Translations under genes and position numbers: made by a program
Assembly (NCBI RefSeq): GCF_015356825.1
Contig: NZ_JAACYW010000056.1
Span: forward strand, 1-50,435
Length of the DNA stretch: 50,435 nt
Reading direction: 5' to 3'
From: Catenulispora rubra
Lineage (GTDB): Bacteria > Actinomycetota > Actinomycetes > Streptomycetales > Catenulisporaceae
Part shown: positions 8,405 through 15,546 of the stretch, piece after piece
Layout: every line of letters starts with the position of its first letter
How positions within the stretch are numbered: the first letter of the stretch is position 1
The notes under the pieces: generated by a model
What the model was told of the DNA's origin: nothing
The model's database searches: none
Seen by the model: only the letters and a program-made list of their open reading frames with translations

Positions 8405-9205
8405 TTAGCTGGGCTGGCCGGTCGGCATGATCGTGACCTGCTGCAGGTTGACCCGCGGCGGCAGGGAGGCCAGGAAGCCGACGGTCTGGGCGATGTCGCG
8501 GGGTGTCAGGAACTCCATGGCCTGCGCGGCGCCTTCCAGCCAGGCCTGGGCGCCGGGGTCGGTGACGTGGTTCTGGAGTTCGGTGCCGACGATGCCCGGC
8601 TCGATCGCCGCCACGCGCACGTTCTTCGCGCCGAGTTCGGCGCGCAGCTGCCGGGACATGTGGGTCACGTAGGCCTTGGTGCCGCAGTAGACGGCGAAGC
8701 CGGGGAAGATGTTCTGCGCGGCGATCGAGGAGGTGTTGATCAGGTCGGCGACGCCGCGTTCGGCCGCGGCGGCCACCAGCTGCGGGGTGAAGGCGCCGAT
8801 GACGTTCATCAGGCCGGTGATGTTCAGGTCGATCTGGTGCTGCCACTGGTCGGTCGCGACCTGCTCGATCGGTGCCGGCAGCATCACCCCGGCGTTGTTG
8901 AACAGCAGGTCGGCGCCGCCGAACTCGGCCGCGACGCGGTCGGCGGCGGCCTGGACCGCGGCCCGGTCGGTGACGTCGGCGGTGATCGCGAGCGCCTGGC
9001 CGCCGTCCTTCTCGATGCGGGCGACCAGCTCGGCCAGCCGGTCGGCGCGGCGGGCCAGGACGACGACGCGGGCGCCGAGGGCGGCGAGCTCGACGGCGCT
9101 GGCCTCGCCGATGCCGCTGGAGGCTCCGGTGATGACGGCGACGCGGCCGGCCAGCGGGGCCTTGCGGGTGCTGGCGGCGGTGGCGGCGGTGGTGTTCGTG
9201 GACAT
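8405..9205 (-). CDS. SDR-family oxidoreductase
   Basis: From ATG 9203-9205 the protein is 266 aa, the normal SDR size. It carries TGASSGIG (residues 26-33), NNAG (103-106), S159/S160 in NTSSIAAQ and Y173-x-x-x-K177 (YCGTK), the complete classical catalytic set. It resembles the NADP-dependent YdfG-like group. The gene is divergent from an MmyB-type regulator (9387), repeating the arrangement at 1655-3469. Substrate unknown; regulation by the adjacent MmyB protein is inferred. Confidence 0.92.
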   Translation of the reverse strand: MSTNTTAATAASTRKAPLAGRVAVITGASSGIGEASAVELAALGARVVVLARRADRLAELVARIEKDGGQALAITADVTDRAAVQAAADRVAAEFGGADLLFNNAGVMLPAPIEQVATDQWQHQIDLNITGLMNVIGAFTPQLVAAAAERGVADLINTSSIAAQNIFPGFAVYCGTKAYVTHMSRQLRAELGAKNVRVAAIEPGIVGTELQNHVTDPGAQAWLEGAAQAMEFLTPRDIAQTVGFLASLPPRVNLQQVTIMPTGQPS

Positions 9206-9386
9206 GATGCGTACCTTCCACAAGCAGATCAGGTGGGGACTGTGCGGCCGATCGGTTCCGGCCTCACATCCAGAACACCAGCCGTCGGGCCCCTCCGGAC
9301 CGCCATAACTGACCCTGACCAGGCAGGTACTGGCAGGGCTACCTTGCGCCAGCGAACCGGCGCCGCCATGGACCACACTGGAAGAC

Positions 9387-10283
9387 ATGGACCGCGCCAC
9401 CGAGATCGCCGACTTCCTGCGCTCCCGGCGCGCCGGAATCGCCCCCGACCAGGCCGGGCTGCCGTTCGACGGCCGGGTGCGGCGGGTGCCGGGGCTGCGC
9501 CGTGACGAGGTCGCGCGGCTGGCCGGCGTCAGCAGCGAGTACTACACGCGGCTGGAGCAGGGCCGGGCCGGCAACCCCTCGCCGGAGGTGGTCGCCGCCG
9601 TCGCCGACGCGCTGCGCCTGGACGACACCGAACGCGAGCACCTGACCGACCTGCTCGCCCCCGCGGCCCGCTCGGCCGCGGCCGGGTCGTCGGCGGCGCA
9701 GCGGCGCGCGCCGAACCGCAGCCGGGTACAGAAGGTGCGGCCCGGGCTGTATCTGATGCTGGAGGCGCTGGAGCACGTCCCGGCGTTCGTCATGGGCCGC
9801 CGCACCGACATCCTGGCGGCGAACCTCCTGGCCCGCGTCGTGATCACCGACTTCGACGCCATCCCGGCCCCGCGCCGCAACCTGGCCCGCTACATGCTGC
9901 TGGACCCCCAAGCCCGCGAACGCGTCGGCGAGTGGGACCGCATCGCCGCCGAAACCGTGGCGATGCTGCGCTTCGAAGCCGGCCGCTACCCCCACGACCG
10001 CCAGCTGGCCGACCTGATCGGAGAGCTGACCGTCCACTGCCCGGAGTTCACCCACTGGTGGGGCGACCACCGCGTCCTGCGCCGCACCCACGGCGCGAAG
10101 AGCTACCGCCACCCGGTGGTGGGGGAGCTTCAGTTCTCGTACGAGTCGTTCCAGGTCCCCGGCGACACCGAGCAGATGCTGTGCGTCTACACGGTGTCGC
10201 CGGGGTCGGACAGCGCACAGGCGTTGCAGATGCTGGCCAGCTGGAGCGCTCCGGAGGCGGTCGGGGGTCCGGGGGTGCGGTGA
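9387..10283 (+). CDS. XRE-type helix-turn-helix regulator with MmyB-like ligand-binding domain
   Basis: The 298-aa protein starts MDRATEIADFLRSRRAGIAP and carries the MmyB-family HTH signature VRRVPGLRRDEVARLAGVSS followed by EYYTRLEQGR. The C-terminal half has the family's PAS-like ligand domain (YLMLEALEHVPAFVMGRRTD, then ILAANLLARVVITDF, and later EFTHWWGDHRV and HPVVGELQFSYESFQVPGD). Family members repress or activate an adjacent, usually divergent, oxidoreductase gene, and that is the layout here with the SDR at 8405-9205. It is a paralogue of the regulator at 2606-3469. Confidence 0.92.
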   Translation: MDRATEIADFLRSRRAGIAPDQAGLPFDGRVRRVPGLRRDEVARLAGVSSEYYTRLEQGRAGNPSPEVVAAVADALRLDDTEREHLTDLLAPAARSAAAGSSAAQRRAPNRSRVQKVRPGLYLMLEALEHVPAFVMGRRTDILAANLLARVVITDFDAIPAPRRNLARYMLLDPQARERVGEWDRIAAETVAMLRFEAGRYPHDRQLADLIGELTVHCPEFTHWWGDHRVLRRTHGAKSYRHPVVGELQFSYESFQVPGDTEQMLCVYTVSPGSDSAQALQMLASWSAPEAVGGPGVR

Positions 10284-10297
10284 GGCAGGGCCCTGCC
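10284..10297. repeat. 14-bp perfect palindrome after the MmyB gene
   Basis: GGCAGGGCCCTGCC directly follows the stop codon of the regulator. It lies just before a longer terminator-like hairpin and may be part of the same transcription-end region. Confidence 0.4.
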
Positions 10298-10336
10298 TGG
10301 TTCGTCGGGAATTGATCGCGGGCCGGCACGTGGAGC

Positions 10337-10378
10337 GGGGCGCCGCCGCCGTCCACCCTCGGACGGCCGCGACGCCCC
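10337..10378. terminator. Bidirectional terminator hairpin
   Basis: GGGGCG (10337-10342) pairs with CGCCCC (10373-10378), and inside it CCGCCGTCC pairs with GGACGGC around the loop ACCCTC. It lies between the convergent MmyB gene (ends 10283) and beta-helix gene (ends 10440). A small internal mismatch is present. Confidence 0.65.
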
Positions 10379-10439
10379 GTGTTCACCTAGCCCTGCCTTG
10401 TCGTACCTTGCGCCACTCCTAGCCCCGCCTCCTGCTACC

Positions 10440-12461
10440 TCAGCTCGCCGGCCACGGCGAAGGCGTCGCCGGCGGAACCACTGCCGGGCGGTCGTTGCAG
10501 GTGATGGTGTTCGGCAGCTCCCACGACGCCAGCCACGGACCCGTGGTGCCGCCGCCGGTGTTGCCGCCGAGGTCGGTCACGGCGAACTCCGAGCCTGCCG
10601 GGGTGAAGTGGAACGAGCCGCAGTTGTTGACGCCGACGGCGCCGACGTTGCGCGCGACCACGTTCTGGAACGTCGCGCCGCCGGCGGAGCGGGCCGAGAG
10701 CACGGAGGTGCCCGTGCCGTCGACCTTGATGTTGGCGAAGTGGACGTTCGTGATCGAGTAGAGGTCCTTCACCGGGAAGTCCGACACCAGCATGATCGCG
10801 TTGTAGGTGTTGTCCAGGAAGTTGTCGCCGGTGACCTGGATGTTCGCGTCGATGCTGTGCTCGAGTGCGTAGATCCAGATGGCGCCGAGGCCGATCTTCC
10901 AGTTCAGTTCGAACGTGCCGGCGCGGACCGTGGTGTTGTCCGCGACGGTGATGGTGCCGGCGAACGGCACCGCGCCGAAGCGGCTGCCGATCTGGAGTGC
11001 CGAACCTTCGCGGATCGGGTCGGCGATCAGGTTGTCCGACACCGTCAGGTCGCTGCCGCCGTACAGGGCGATGCCGTTGGCCAGCACCGGCGTCTGCACC
11101 GTGTTGTGGTCGAAGACGTCGCCGGAGTCAGCGGTCTTCTCCGACCAGGCCGCCAGGCCGTCGTCGCCGGTGTTGCGGACGAAGTTGTTCCGCACCACCG
11201 AGTTCGTCACGCCGGTGTGGAAGTTGATGCCGTCGGCGATCTGGTCGGCGATCTGGTTGCCGGTGATCGTCAGGTCGGTCATCGGGCCGTCAAGCCAGAT
11301 CCCGACCTTGGTGTGGTGGATGTAGAGACCTTCGATGGTGGAGTCGCTCAGCGCGCCGCCGATGCCGTTGACCTGGTCGGTGTCGATGCGTTCGCGCACG
11401 TCGCCCTCGATGGCGAAGCCGGACAGGTGCACGTTGTGCGACCCGCCGACCGAGGCGTCCTTGCCGTAGAAGCCGACCCCGGTGTGGACCGAGCCGTCGG
11501 GGGCCGGCGACGACAGCGTCACCTGGTGGCCCTTGACGACGGTGTACCAGCTGCCGGCGCCCTCGATGGTGACGTCGTCGACGATGATGTGCCGGTTCAC
11601 CTGGTACGTGCCCGGCGGCAGGTACACCGGCAGGTGCACCAGCTTGGCGAAGGCGATGGCCCGGTCGATGGCGTCGGCCGAGTCGTGCCGCCCCGTCGGG
11701 TCGGCGCCGAACAGCAGCACGTTCGCCGCCACCAGGTCGATCTTCGGCGGCGCCACCTGCTGGGAGTCCATCAGGTCGATGGTGGTGCCGGACGCCGCCG
11801 AGCCGGCCGGCGCGGTCAGCCGGATGACGTCGCCGGCCCGGTAGGTGCGGCCCAGCAGCAGCCGCTGCTCGTCGTAGAAGTGGTTGGGACGGAACGGCGT
11901 GGGGAACACCGGCGCCGGCGTGGTCTGATTCGGCACGCAGCCGCACTCGGTGGTCCACCAGTCCGGGTGCAGCGGCCCGGCCGCCGGGTCGTTGCTGAAC
12001 GGGTACTCGTTGTACAGCCACGCGTACTGCGACGTTAGCGTCATAGTCCGGTGCTCGTGGCCGTTGACCGACACGTCCAGCGGCGCGGTGACGCCGCCGC
12101 CGGCCGGGGCGTCCGGGATGCTGTACCGGACGGTGATCGCGTTCGTCGCCGCCGGCAGTGTGAACTGCACGTACTGCCCCGGTTTCAACGTCACCGCCGA
12201 ACGGCCGGACGCCTCCGCCGCCAGCGAGTACGCATCGGTGCTCGGGCCGATGACGGTGCCGTCGGTGACGGCGTTCTCCGCCTCCTGCTCGACGAACCCC
12301 AGATCGGCGCCGCGTCCGGCGACCAACGACGGATCCAGCGCGGCCCGCGTGACCTTCGTCGGCGCGGCCGTGGACGCGCCGGCCGGGCCGGCGGCGATGA
12401 GAGTGCTCAGGCCCAGGACCGCGGCGAAGGCCGCGGCCAGGGGTTTGGTGGGTGTGGGCAT
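10440..12461 (-). CDS. Secreted right-handed parallel beta-helix (pectate-lyase-like) protein
   Basis: From ATG 12459-12461 the protein is 673 aa. It begins with a Sec signal peptide (MPTPTKPLAAAFAAVLGLST, then LIAAGPAGASTAAP, cleavage likely after GAS or nearby). Residues ~60-240 look like a carbohydrate-binding-type beta-sandwich (AVTLKPGQYVQFTLPAATNA, SIPDAPAGGG). From ~255 the GADPTGRHDSADAIDRAIAF segment and IYLPPG-like VYLPPGTYQVNRHIIVDDV mark a pectate-lyase superfamily beta helix, followed by repeated N-x-I/V-x-D-N-x coils (ITGNQIADQIADGINFHTGV, VSDNLIADPI, VTGDNFLDN). Such proteins bind or cleave polysaccharides. The frame stays open 40 codons upstream of this start, but that region contains an operator-like palindrome and no signal peptide, so the downstream ATG is preferred. 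Confidence 0.85.
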   Translation of the reverse strand: MPTPTKPLAAAFAAVLGLSTLIAAGPAGASTAAPTKVTRAALDPSLVAGRGADLGFVEQEAENAVTDGTVIGPSTDAYSLAAEASGRSAVTLKPGQYVQFTLPAATNAITVRYSIPDAPAGGGVTAPLDVSVNGHEHRTMTLTSQYAWLYNEYPFSNDPAAGPLHPDWWTTECGCVPNQTTPAPVFPTPFRPNHFYDEQRLLLGRTYRAGDVIRLTAPAGSAASGTTIDLMDSQQVAPPKIDLVAANVLLFGADPTGRHDSADAIDRAIAFAKLVHLPVYLPPGTYQVNRHIIVDDVTIEGAGSWYTVVKGHQVTLSSPAPDGSVHTGVGFYGKDASVGGSHNVHLSGFAIEGDVRERIDTDQVNGIGGALSDSTIEGLYIHHTKVGIWLDGPMTDLTITGNQIADQIADGINFHTGVTNSVVRNNFVRNTGDDGLAAWSEKTADSGDVFDHNTVQTPVLANGIALYGGSDLTVSDNLIADPIREGSALQIGSRFGAVPFAGTITVADNTTVRAGTFELNWKIGLGAIWIYALEHSIDANIQVTGDNFLDNTYNAIMLVSDFPVKDLYSITNVHFANIKVDGTGTSVLSARSAGGATFQNVVARNVGAVGVNNCGSFHFTPAGSEFAVTDLGGNTGGGTTGPWLASWELPNTITCNDRPAVVPPATPSPWPAS

Positions 12462-12517
12462 GACAGGACCGTAGAGGGCGGGAAACCCGGAAGCAATACT
12501 TCTGTGCCTTGATTTCA

Positions 12518-12537
12518 GAAGATCATCGATGATCTTC
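12518..12537. promoter_or_regulatory. 20-bp perfect palindrome upstream of the beta-helix gene
   Basis: GAAGATCATCGATGATCTTC is fully self-complementary and lies 57 bp upstream of the ATG of the secreted beta-helix gene, where a regulator would sit just upstream of or within the promoter. The surrounding DNA (12485-12580) is clearly more AT-rich than the flanking coding regions, consistent with a promoter. The cognate regulator is unknown. Confidence 0.5.
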
Positions 12538-12620
12538 CGGTTCTGCTTGGCTTCTTGCGCGATGTTGATGGAATCTTGCACGCGCCGGGGAAGACAAGGC
12601 GCTGGGAGATCCGGCCGGCT

Positions 12621-13430
12621 CTAGGCGCCGTTCGGCGGCTGAACAGGTCCGCGTGGTTGGACGAGTAGCGGCTGCGTGCCGGTGCCGATGCTCCCGGACT
12701 CGTCGTGCAGCTCGGTCACGGTCGCGCCGATACCGTCGCCGGCCAGCGAGGTCCGCGCGTCCAGCAGAACCCAGTCGCCGACCGGATGCCGGTGCAGACT
12801 CAGCTGCAACGCCGTCGGCACGAACAGGAAGTCATCCAACGGCAACTCGTTCGAGATGCCGTTGCCCGAATCGGCCACCACCGCCAGACGCTGCAACGGC
12901 GTCGCCGCCTCGCCGTCGACCACCGGCACCCGCACCCGCGTCCAGATCGCCGCCGGACCCAACTCCCCGCCGTGGCCGCGCACCGGACGCCACTCGATCG
13001 CGTGCGGATAGTGCCAGGAATCCGGGAAGTCGGGGAACGGCGATTCCGCGGTCGCCGGCGGGATCGCAGGCAGCGGCGAGGCCCGGTGCTCCACACGCTT
13101 GTCCGCGCCGGCGCTGGTGGCGATGGTCCAACACCTGGCCTCGGCCACGACACGGCCCTCGATCGTGAGTGTCGCGGCATCCAGACGCACCCGCCGGCCC
13201 GGACGCAACGTCCGCACCTCCACCACCCCGGGCTTGCGCGGAATCACCCCCAGGAAGTCGACGTGCGCCTCCGCGATCCGGCCGTGCGTGGCCGTCACCT
13301 TCTCGATCTCGCCGATCAGCAGCGCCGACGGCGGACCGCCATGCTGCAACGACGTGTCCCAGGGGCTTTCAGTGGCCTGCGACGGCTCGAACACGGCGCC
13401 TTCGGCCCGGCGGTAGAAAGGCTCGCTCAT
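12621..13430 (-). CDS. Thioesterase-family (TesB-like double hotdog) protein
   Basis: From ATG 13428-13430 the protein is 269 aa. N-terminal hotdog: FEPSQATESPWDTSLQHGGP, then PSALLIGEIEKV, then HVDFLGVIPRKPGVVEVRTL and GRRVRLDAATLTIEGRVVAE. The C-terminal half has AIWTRVRVPVVDGEAATPLQ, RLAVVADSGNGISNELP and the strand VLLDARTSLAGDGIG. The x-HGG-P-S/A-A-L and V-V-A-D-x-G-N-G segments fit the acyl-CoA thioesterase family (double hotdog, PF13622-like), which hydrolyses acyl-CoA. A frame extension upstream crosses a region with another gene's remnant and is rejected. Substrate chain length cannot be told. Confidence 0.82.
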   Translation of the reverse strand: MSEPFYRRAEGAVFEPSQATESPWDTSLQHGGPPSALLIGEIEKVTATHGRIAEAHVDFLGVIPRKPGVVEVRTLRPGRRVRLDAATLTIEGRVVAEARCWTIATSAGADKRVEHRASPLPAIPPATAESPFPDFPDSWHYPHAIEWRPVRGHGGELGPAAIWTRVRVPVVDGEAATPLQRLAVVADSGNGISNELPLDDFLFVPTALQLSLHRHPVGDWVLLDARTSLAGDGIGATVTELHDESGSIGTGTQPLLVQPRGPVQPPNGA

Positions 13431-13562
13431 CACCGCAGTGACGATACAAGCCGCGCGCCCGGCCGCAGCAAATGAGGCAAGACGTAACAACACGCACCAC
13501 AAGAGAGCGCCACAACAGGGCGCGACAACAAGGCACCACAAGAACCGCCGCACCGAGCGCGG

Positions 13563-13688
13563 GAGGCGACCGACGCCGAACGCCCGGCGCTGTGGGAGAT
13601 GATGGCGGGGATCTTCCCGCTGTATGAGGAGTATGCGCGCAAGACCGAACGGCAGATCCCGGTCGTGGTGCTGACCCCGCTCGACTGA
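13563..13688 (+). pseudogene. C-terminal remnant of a deazaflavin (F420)-dependent nitroreductase-family protein
   Basis: An open 41-codon stretch reads EATDAERPALWEMMAGIFPL then YEEYARKTERQIPVVVLTPL and ends D-stop. This is the C-terminal signature of the DDN-type F420-dependent nitroreductase family: A/E-x-x-x-R-x-x-L-W-x-x-M, then Y-x-x-Y-x-x-K-T-x-R-x-I-P-V-V-V-L. No start codon, FMN/F420-binding core or other part of the ~140-aa family protein is found upstream; the next 130 bp do not continue the homology. It is a truncated gene tail, probably left by a deletion that joined it to the upstream region of the thioesterase gene. Confidence 0.7.
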
Positions 13689-13726
13689 CGCCGCTCGATT
13701 AACGCTCGTCGCGCCGGCGCTGACGG

Positions 13727-13762
13727 TTGACCCCATACCTTGCTAGCCGATATATATCGAGT
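13727..13762 (+). promoter_or_regulatory. PadR promoter with overlapping perfect palindrome operator
   Basis: A -35 hexamer TTGACC (13727-13732) is followed after 18 bp by TATATA (13751-13756) as -10. The predicted transcription start coincides with the GTG start at 13763, implying a leaderless mRNA. The 12-bp perfect palindrome CGATATATATCG (13748-13759) covers the -10 element. AT-rich dyads of this kind are typical of PadR-family operators, so binding would block transcription of the regulator's own operon. Confidence 0.6.
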
Positions 13763-14134
13763 GTGAATTCATCGGGTAGTCGGACGGAACAAACGTTCCA
13801 GATCCTCACCGCGCTCGTCGACGGGCCCTTACACGGCTACGGCATCATCCAGGAAGTCGCGCAGCTCTCCGGCGGACGCACCCAGCTGAAGGTCGGCACG
13901 CTCTACGGGGCACTGGACCGACTCAGCGGGGAAGGGCTCCTGGTGCTCGACCGCGAGGAGACGGTCAACGGGCGCCTGCGCCGCTACTACCGGCTCACCG
14001 ACGCCGCCGCACAGGTCCTCGCCGAGGACGCGGAACGGATGGCCGCGCAGGCGTCGGTGGCCTTGGCCAGGCTGCGTGCACGGGGTACGGGGATGGGTGT
14101 GGCGCGCGGCGCGACTTCGGAGGGGATGGCATGA
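13763..14134 (+). CDS. PadR-family transcriptional regulator
   Basis: From GTG 13763 the protein is 123 aa. It has the PadR winged-helix signature: FQILTALVDGPLHGYGIIQE, then KVGTLYGALDRLSGEGLLV and RLRRYYRLTDAAAQVLAEDA. The P-L-H-G-Y-x-I and V-x-x-G-T-L-Y-x-x-L-x-R-L motifs place recognition helix and wing. Start is chosen because it follows the -10/palindrome by 3 bp (leaderless). The next gene overlaps by 4 bp (ATGA), so the two are translationally coupled. PadR proteins commonly repress a membrane-protein partner encoded downstream, as here. Confidence 0.9.
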   Translation: MNSSGSRTEQTFQILTALVDGPLHGYGIIQEVAQLSGGRTQLKVGTLYGALDRLSGEGLLVLDREETVNGRLRRYYRLTDAAAQVLAEDAERMAAQASVALARLRARGTGMGVARGATSEGMA

Positions 14135-15360
14135 GCGGGGCGGGGATCGGCGGGGACGGCGGCGCGGCTGAGTCCGGGCTTGAATCCGAATCAGGGCCCG
14201 AATCAAGGCCCGAGTCCGGGTTCGAGTCCGGGTTCGAGGCGAGGGCAGAGTCCGCGGCCGAGTCGAGCGCGGAGTCAGGGTCCGGGAACGTCGCGGGCAG
14301 TGGCAGCGACAGCGACAGCGGCGGCGGACCGGCGAGCGCGGAGGTAGCTGAGTCTGCAGACCAGTCGGGCGCGCCCGGCGTCCCGGACGGCCCGCGAGAC
14401 GCGGCGGCGGTGCTCCAGCGGCGGTATCGCCGAGCACTGATGCTGCTGCCGCGCGCCTACCGGGCCCAGCGCGGCGAGGAGATGCTCGGCGTCCTCATGG
14501 ACAGCGCACCCGAGCAGCAGCGGTGGCCCAAGCTCAGCGAAGTACTCAGCCTGGCCACGCACAGCGTCCGGGTCCGCAGCGGCGTGGGCGCCCAAGCGCT
14601 GCCGTCGCAGGCCGTGCGGCCGCTGATGCGGGCCGTGGCACTGCTCGGGACGCTCTACCTCAGCTTCCTGGTGGCCGTCGGTCAATTCCTGGGGCTGCGG
14701 TGGAACTGGGGCATCTACGGCAGCGACATCAACTACTCCGACCTCGACGGACACCACCACACCTTCGCCCAGATGGCGCTCTTGCAAGTCGCCGGGCTGC
14801 TGTGGCTCGGGGCGTTCGCGGCGATGCTGCTCGGCCGGCAACGGTTCGTGCAGATCCTCGGGTGGATGCTGGTCGTCCTGGCCGCCTCGCAGGTCACCGG
14901 CGCATACACGGCGCTCGCCACGGTACCGCCGCTGATCGTCGCCGCCGCGGTCATCGCCACCGGCACCAAGGAGATCGCCCCGGCCCAGCACCTGCGACGG
15001 TGGTTCGCCGCACTGGCAGCGGTGGCCGCGATCGTCGTCGTCGTGGCCTGGTACGGACGCGGAACCTACGGGCACCCGGCCGAGACCGGACCGCTGGTCG
15101 CCGTCGCCGCGGCGGTGGCGGCGGTCGCCGCGCTGCGCGGATGGCGGCGGGCCGAATGGGCCGTGGCAGCTGCGGTCGTCGGCGGCATCGCCGGTATCCA
15201 ACGCGCCCTGGACGCCAACCACTACCCGGACTGGCAAAGCACCGGCCTGGACCCGCGCCTGCGCCTCATCCTCATCGGCGAGGCGGTCCTGATCCTGGTC
15301 GCGGTGTACGCGATCGTGCGGCAACGGCGGCAGAAACCGACCGCCATCATCGGCTCTTAA
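14131..15360 (+). CDS. PadR-operon membrane protein with Glu/Ser repeat N-terminus
   Basis: The 409-aa protein overlaps the PadR stop by 4 bp. Residues ~10-55 are a low-complexity acidic run of ES-G/P/A repeats (LESESGPESRPESGFESGFE). Then comes QRRYRRALMLLPRAYRAQRG followed by EEMLGVLMDSA, a short domain typical of actinobacterial membrane proteins encoded after PadR regulators. From ~155 it is strongly hydrophobic with about seven predicted helices (e.g. AVALLGTLYLSFLVAVGQFL, MALLQVAGLLWLGAFAAMLL, LVAVAAAVAAVAALRG). The C-terminal end is basic (RQRRQKPTAII). No enzymatic motif is visible, so it is most likely a PadR-controlled membrane protein of unknown role. Confidence 0.82.
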   Translation: MSGAGIGGDGGAAESGLESESGPESRPESGFESGFEARAESAAESSAESGSGNVAGSGSDSDSGGGPASAEVAESADQSGAPGVPDGPRDAAAVLQRRYRRALMLLPRAYRAQRGEEMLGVLMDSAPEQQRWPKLSEVLSLATHSVRVRSGVGAQALPSQAVRPLMRAVALLGTLYLSFLVAVGQFLGLRWNWGIYGSDINYSDLDGHHHTFAQMALLQVAGLLWLGAFAAMLLGRQRFVQILGWMLVVLAASQVTGAYTALATVPPLIVAAAVIATGTKEIAPAQHLRRWFAALAAVAAIVVVVAWYGRGTYGHPAETGPLVAVAAAVAAVAALRGWRRAEWAVAAAVVGGIAGIQRALDANHYPDWQSTGLDPRLRLILIGEAVLILVAVYAIVRQRRQKPTAIIGS

Positions 15361-15409
15361 CGTTCCGGCCTTATCAAGGTCATGAAACAGCAAAGGATCG
15401 CCACGGCCC

Positions 15410-15515
15410 TTGTCCACCAGATGAGCGGTAGCTAGCTTCGAACACGCTGCCACCGCGGGGCGGCGCCACCACGAGTCTTCTCGTCCGGTCCCGGGCACAC
15501 CGCTGCCCGGGACCG
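15410..15515 (+). promoter_or_regulatory. Sedolisin promoter and structured 5' leader
   Basis: TTGTCC (15410-15415), a 17-bp spacer and TAGCTT (15433-15438) form a plausible promoter. The leader then contains a 12-bp perfect stem, CGGTCCCGGGCA (15486-15497) with TGCCCGGGACCG (15504-15515), loop CACCGC. GGAGG (15535-15539) follows 20 nt later. The hairpin may stabilise or regulate the mRNA, or may partly terminate read-through from the upstream gene. Confidence 0.45.
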
Positions 15516-15546
15516 CTTGCCGCACCCTCGATCTGGAGGCAGAAGC

